64,000 nt of DNA, from contig JAMFSS010000006.1 of assembly GCA_026225415.1 (NCBI GenBank), positions 64,001 through 128,000 of the forward strand, written 5' to 3'. Numbering within the stretch: position 1 is the first letter of the stretch; each line of letters opens with the position of its first letter. Of this stretch, positions 60,778-64,000 are shown one piece after another. The position numbers and the translations under genes were made by a program. The stretch comes from Alphaproteobacteria bacterium. Its GTDB lineage: Bacteria; Pseudomonadota; Alphaproteobacteria; UBA9219. The notes under the pieces were generated by a model. The model searched no databases, was not told the origin of the DNA, and saw nothing but the letters and a program-made list of their open reading frames with translations.

Positions 60778-61365
60778 ATGAAACTGTCCGTTAAAGGCAA
60801 GCAAATTGATATTGGCGACGCGTTCCGCAGCCATATCGAAACCCAGTTGAAAGAAGCCGTTGGCAAATATTTCGGCGATATTTCCTCGGAAGCCAGCGTG
60901 GCTTTGTCACGCGAAGCGCATCTGTTCTGCGCCGATATCACCGTTCATCCGGCGCGTGGGTTAACCTTGCAGTCCAGCGCGACCGCAGCCGAGCCATACC
61001 CCGCGTTTGATGCCGCGCTTGCGCGCCTTGCGGGTCGTTTGCGCCGCCACAAAACCAAATTAAAAGAACATCATAATGAAGGTGCCCGCGAAAAGGCCGA
61101 AGCCCTGATCGCCAACAGCTTTGTGCTTCACGGCGACCATGAAGAAGAAGTCAATGACAACCCCGCGGTCGTTGCCGAAATGACCACGCCGGTGGAAACA
61201 TTGACGGTCGGCCAAGCGGTGATGCGTCTGGATTTGGGCGATCTGCCCGCCCTTATGTTTCGCAACAGCGGCCATGGCGGTTTGAACATGATCTATCGCC
61301 GGGCAGACGGCCATATCGGCTGGGTCGATCCGGCAGCGAACGCCGCGCTTCGTAAAGCCAATTAA
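60778..61365 (+). CDS. hpf: ribosome hibernation-promoting factor, long form
   Basis: MKLSVKGKQIDIGDAFRSHIETQL and C-terminal VMRLDLGDLPALMFRNSGHGGLNMIYRRADGHIGWVDP. Confidence 0.93.
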   Translation: MKLSVKGKQIDIGDAFRSHIETQLKEAVGKYFGDISSEASVALSREAHLFCADITVHPARGLTLQSSATAAEPYPAFDAALARLAGRLRRHKTKLKEHHNEGAREKAEALIANSFVLHGDHEEEVNDNPAVVAEMTTPVETLTVGQAVMRLDLGDLPALMFRNSGHGGLNMIYRRADGHIGWVDPAANAALRKAN

Positions 61366-61377
61366 TCAGGAAAACAA

Positions 61378-61854
61378 ATGACACAAACTGTAACGATGCG
61401 TGATTTGCTCGCGCCGCAAGCCGTGGTCGCCACACTCGAAGCAACAGGCAAAAAAGACGCGCTGCAAAACATCACCAATGCCGCAGGCGCCTTGTGGGGC
61501 ACAGACCCGCTCAAGATTTTCGACATTTTGTGGGAGCGCGAAAGACTGGGCACAACAGGCGTGGGGCATGGCATCGCCATTCCGCATGGCCGTTTGGCAG
61601 GTCTTGATAAAGTGGTGGGATTTTTTGCGCGCCTGTCGCAACCCATCGCGTTTGATGCGATTGACGATAAACCCGTTGATCTGATTTTCCTGCTCCTCGC
61701 CCCCGAAGCGGCGGGCGCGGATCATCTGCAAGCCCTTGCCGCCATTTCACGCCAATTGCGCGACCCTAAATTGTGCGACCAGCTCCGTAAATCTAAGGAT
61801 GAAAAAACCATCTATCAATTATTGGTTGAATCACCCGCAGTTCAGGCGGCCTAA
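61378..61854 (+). CDS. ptsN: PTS IIA-Ntr nitrogen regulatory protein
   Basis: GTTGVGHGIAIPHGRLAGLDKVVGFFARL; downstream of hpf. Confidence 0.95.
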   Translation: MTQTVTMRDLLAPQAVVATLEATGKKDALQNITNAAGALWGTDPLKIFDILWERERLGTTGVGHGIAIPHGRLAGLDKVVGFFARLSQPIAFDAIDDKPVDLIFLLLAPEAAGADHLQALAAISRQLRDPKLCDQLRKSKDEKTIYQLLVESPAVQAA

Positions 61855-62876
61855 ACCCGCCTGATTTCTTCCAAAGGCCAGCGCGGGCGCGAAGCGGCAT
61901 CCAGCCCATCCGTTAAACCCAACCGCATGCGTTCTAACCCCGCCCAGGCGACCATAACGCCATTGTCGGTGCATAATTTCGGCGGCGGTGCCGCAAACGC
62001 CACGCCGTTATTGGCGGCAACATTTTTCACCTTTGCGCACAAAACCTGATTGGCGGCCACACCACCGGCCACCACAAACGCCGTTACAGCAACCCCTTCA
62101 TTCCGCAACAAATCAAACGCATGTTGCGCGCGGTCGGCGACCACATCGGCGATTGCCGCCTGTAAACTGGCCGCCATATCGCCAACAAGGGCAGGGGTCA
62201 GAACATGCTTTTCCAACGCCAACCGTACCGCGGTCTTCATCCCTGAAAAAGAAAAATCGCACCCCGCGCGGCCCAGCATCGGGCGCGGCAAATCAAACGC
62301 CCGCGCATTGCCATCCCGCGCCGCCATCTCAATCAACGGCCCGCCGGGGTAACCCAGCCCCAGCATTTTGGCGCATTTATCGAAACATTCGCCAATCGCA
62401 TCATCAATCGTGCGCCCCAATAAACGATAATCGCCCACACCGCGCACCAGCAACAGCTGGCAATGCCCGCCAGACGCCAATAACAACAGGTACGGAAACG
62501 CCACATCATCCGTCAAACGCGGCGTCAAGGCATGCGCTTCCAAATGATTGACCGCGATAAACGGCAAGCCGCGCACCGCGGCAATCGCCTTGCCCATCAT
62601 GGATCCTACCATCACGCCGCCAATCAACCCCGGCCCGGTGGTTGCCGCAATGCCCGCCAGATCGCCAAAACCAATATTGGCCTCGCGCAAGGCCGCGTTA
62701 ATCACATCATCAATCACATCCAGATGCGCGCGCGCCGCAATTTCCGGCACCACCCCGCCATAGGGGCGATGCGCTTCCAATTGCGAGGCCACGATATTGG
62801 CGCGAATTTCCCGCGCATCCCCGACAATGCCCGCACCGGTATCATCGCATGAAGTTTCAAGTCCCAGAATTAACAC
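61851..62876 (-). CDS. tsaD: tRNA N6-threonylcarbamoyladenosine transferase TsaD
   Basis: [27 protein letters not shown] and [13 protein letters not shown] motifs. Confidence 0.97.
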   Translation of the reverse strand: MLILGLETSCDDTGAGIVGDAREIRANIVASQLEAHRPYGGVVPEIAARAHLDVIDDVINAALREANIGFGDLAGIAATTGPGLIGGVMVGSMMGKAIAAVRGLPFIAVNHLEAHALTPRLTDDVAFPYLLLLASGGHCQLLLVRGVGDYRLLGRTIDDAIGECFDKCAKMLGLGYPGGPLIEMAARDGNARAFDLPRPMLGRAGCDFSFSGMKTAVRLALEKHVLTPALVGDMAASLQAAIADVVADRAQHAFDLLRNEGVAVTAFVVAGGVAANQVLCAKVKNVAANNGVAFAAPPPKLCTDNGVMVAWAGLERMRLGLTDGLDAASRPRWPLEEIRRV

Positions 62877-62957
62877 GATAAAATCCTACCTTCTTCACCC
62901 CTTGTTTATCTCTTTTCGCTTACCATTTCTATGATAGTCTTGGAACGGGGGTCTTTC

Positions 62958-64000
62958 ATGCTTTCACGCAATTTAGAGAGAACTTTACATCGCGCTTTGG
63001 CGTTCGCCAATCAACGTCGGCACGAATATGCGACTTTGGAGCATCTGCTGCTCGCTTTAACCGACGACACCGACGCGGTTGCCGTCCTTCGCGCCTGCAA
63101 TGTCGATCTGACACAACTTCGCGCCGATCTTATCAAACATCTGGATAACGACCTGACGGGTCTTGTTATCGACAGCTATGACGAAGATTCCAAACCGACA
63201 GCCGGTTTCCAACGCGTGTTGCAACGCGCGGTTATCCATGTGCAATCGGCAGGGCGCGAAGAAGTAACGGGTGCCAATGTTCTGGTATCCCTGTTTTCCG
63301 AACGCGAAAGCCACGCGGTGTTTTTCCTGCAAGGGCAGAACATGACCCGTTTCGACGCGGTCAATTACATATCCCACGGCATCACCAAAAACGAAGATGG
63401 TGAACAGGCGGAAACGGATAAGGAACCCGAAGATGATATCGGCGGCGAAGATGTTGTTAAAAAACCCAGCGCGCTGGAAGCCTACTGCACCAATTTAAAC
63501 CTCAAAGCGCAAGAAGGCGGCATTGATCCCCTCATTGGTCGTGCCGAGGAAGTCGACCGCACAATTCAAATCTTATGCCGCCGCCAAAAAAACAATCCGC
63601 TTTATGTCGGCGATCCGGGCGTAGGCAAAACCGCGATTGCCGAAGGTCTGGCGCGCCGCATTGTTAAAAAAGAAGTGCCGGAAGCATTGGCACCCGCCAC
63701 CATCTATTCGCTCGATATGGGTTTATTGCTGGCCGGCACGCGTTACCGCGGAGATTTCGAAGAACGGCTGAAACAGGTTCTGAAGGAACTGAAAGCCATC
63801 CCGCACGCCATTTTGTTTATCGATGAAATCCATACCATTATCGGTGCCGGTGCAACATCATCCGGCTCGATGGACGCCTCCAACCTGCTTAAACCTGCAT
63901 TGGCCAATGGCTCACTGCGTTGCATCGGGTCGACCACTTACAAAGAATATCGCAATTATTTTGAAAAAGACCGCGCCCTTGTGCGGCGTTTCCAAAAAAT
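62958..64000 (+). CDS. clpA: ATP-dependent Clp protease ATP-binding subunit ClpA (3' truncated by window end)
   Basis: [52 protein letters not shown]; read directly, absent from the ORF list because it is open-ended. Confidence 0.95.
   Translation, partial: MLSRNLERTLHRALAFANQRRHEYATLEHLLLALTDDTDAVAVLRACNVDLTQLRADLIKHLDNDLTGLVIDSYDEDSKPTAGFQRVLQRAVIHVQSAGREEVTGANVLVSLFSERESHAVFFLQGQNMTRFDAVNYISHGITKNEDGEQAETDKEPEDDIGGEDVVKKPSALEAYCTNLNLKAQEGGIDPLIGRAEEVDRTIQILCRRQKNNPLYVGDPGVGKTAIAEGLARRIVKKEVPEALAPATIYSLDMGLLLAGTRYRGDFEERLKQVLKELKAIPHAILFIDEIHTIIGAGATSSGSMDASNLLKPALANGSLRCIGSTTYKEYRNYFEKDRALVRRFQK

Overview
The window is about 64 kb of an alphaproteobacterial chromosome, mostly housekeeping genes. 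This is inferred from HdaA, the ~1587-aa NAD-glutamate dehydrogenase, a DUF2125-type protein, phasin, bactofilin, RpoH, CobS and the ybgC-tolQRAB cluster. Main blocks are AI-2E/hdaA/folK/folP/queA/tgt; a PAS-PAS chemoreceptor; radC/gdh; lysA/ubiE/rpmI-rplT/pheST/typA; pgm/rpoH/rluD/dksA/argE; a COG0523 GTPase; gatB/cobS/nth/fabF/crcB; ruvCAB/tolQRAB; cmk/rpsA; hslO/hpf/ptsN/tsaD; and the 5' part of clpA. I saw no tRNA, rRNA or CRISPR array. The most interesting locus is a small AT-rich cassette between cobS and nth (about 42335-43034). It holds a DUF3800-type protein followed 7 nt after its stop codon by an ~84-nt sequence that can fold into nested helices, several hairpins and a possible pseudoknot, which suggests a protein plus structured RNA element. 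Other notable items are a reverse-strand two-gene island inside the tol operon, including a protein with three tandem HTH-like repeats; several long palindromic intergenic elements; symmetric purine/pyrimidine inverted repeats in two divergent promoter regions; and a few AT-rich orphan gene pairs. All calls come from reading the sequence and the supplied ORFs. No database search was run.
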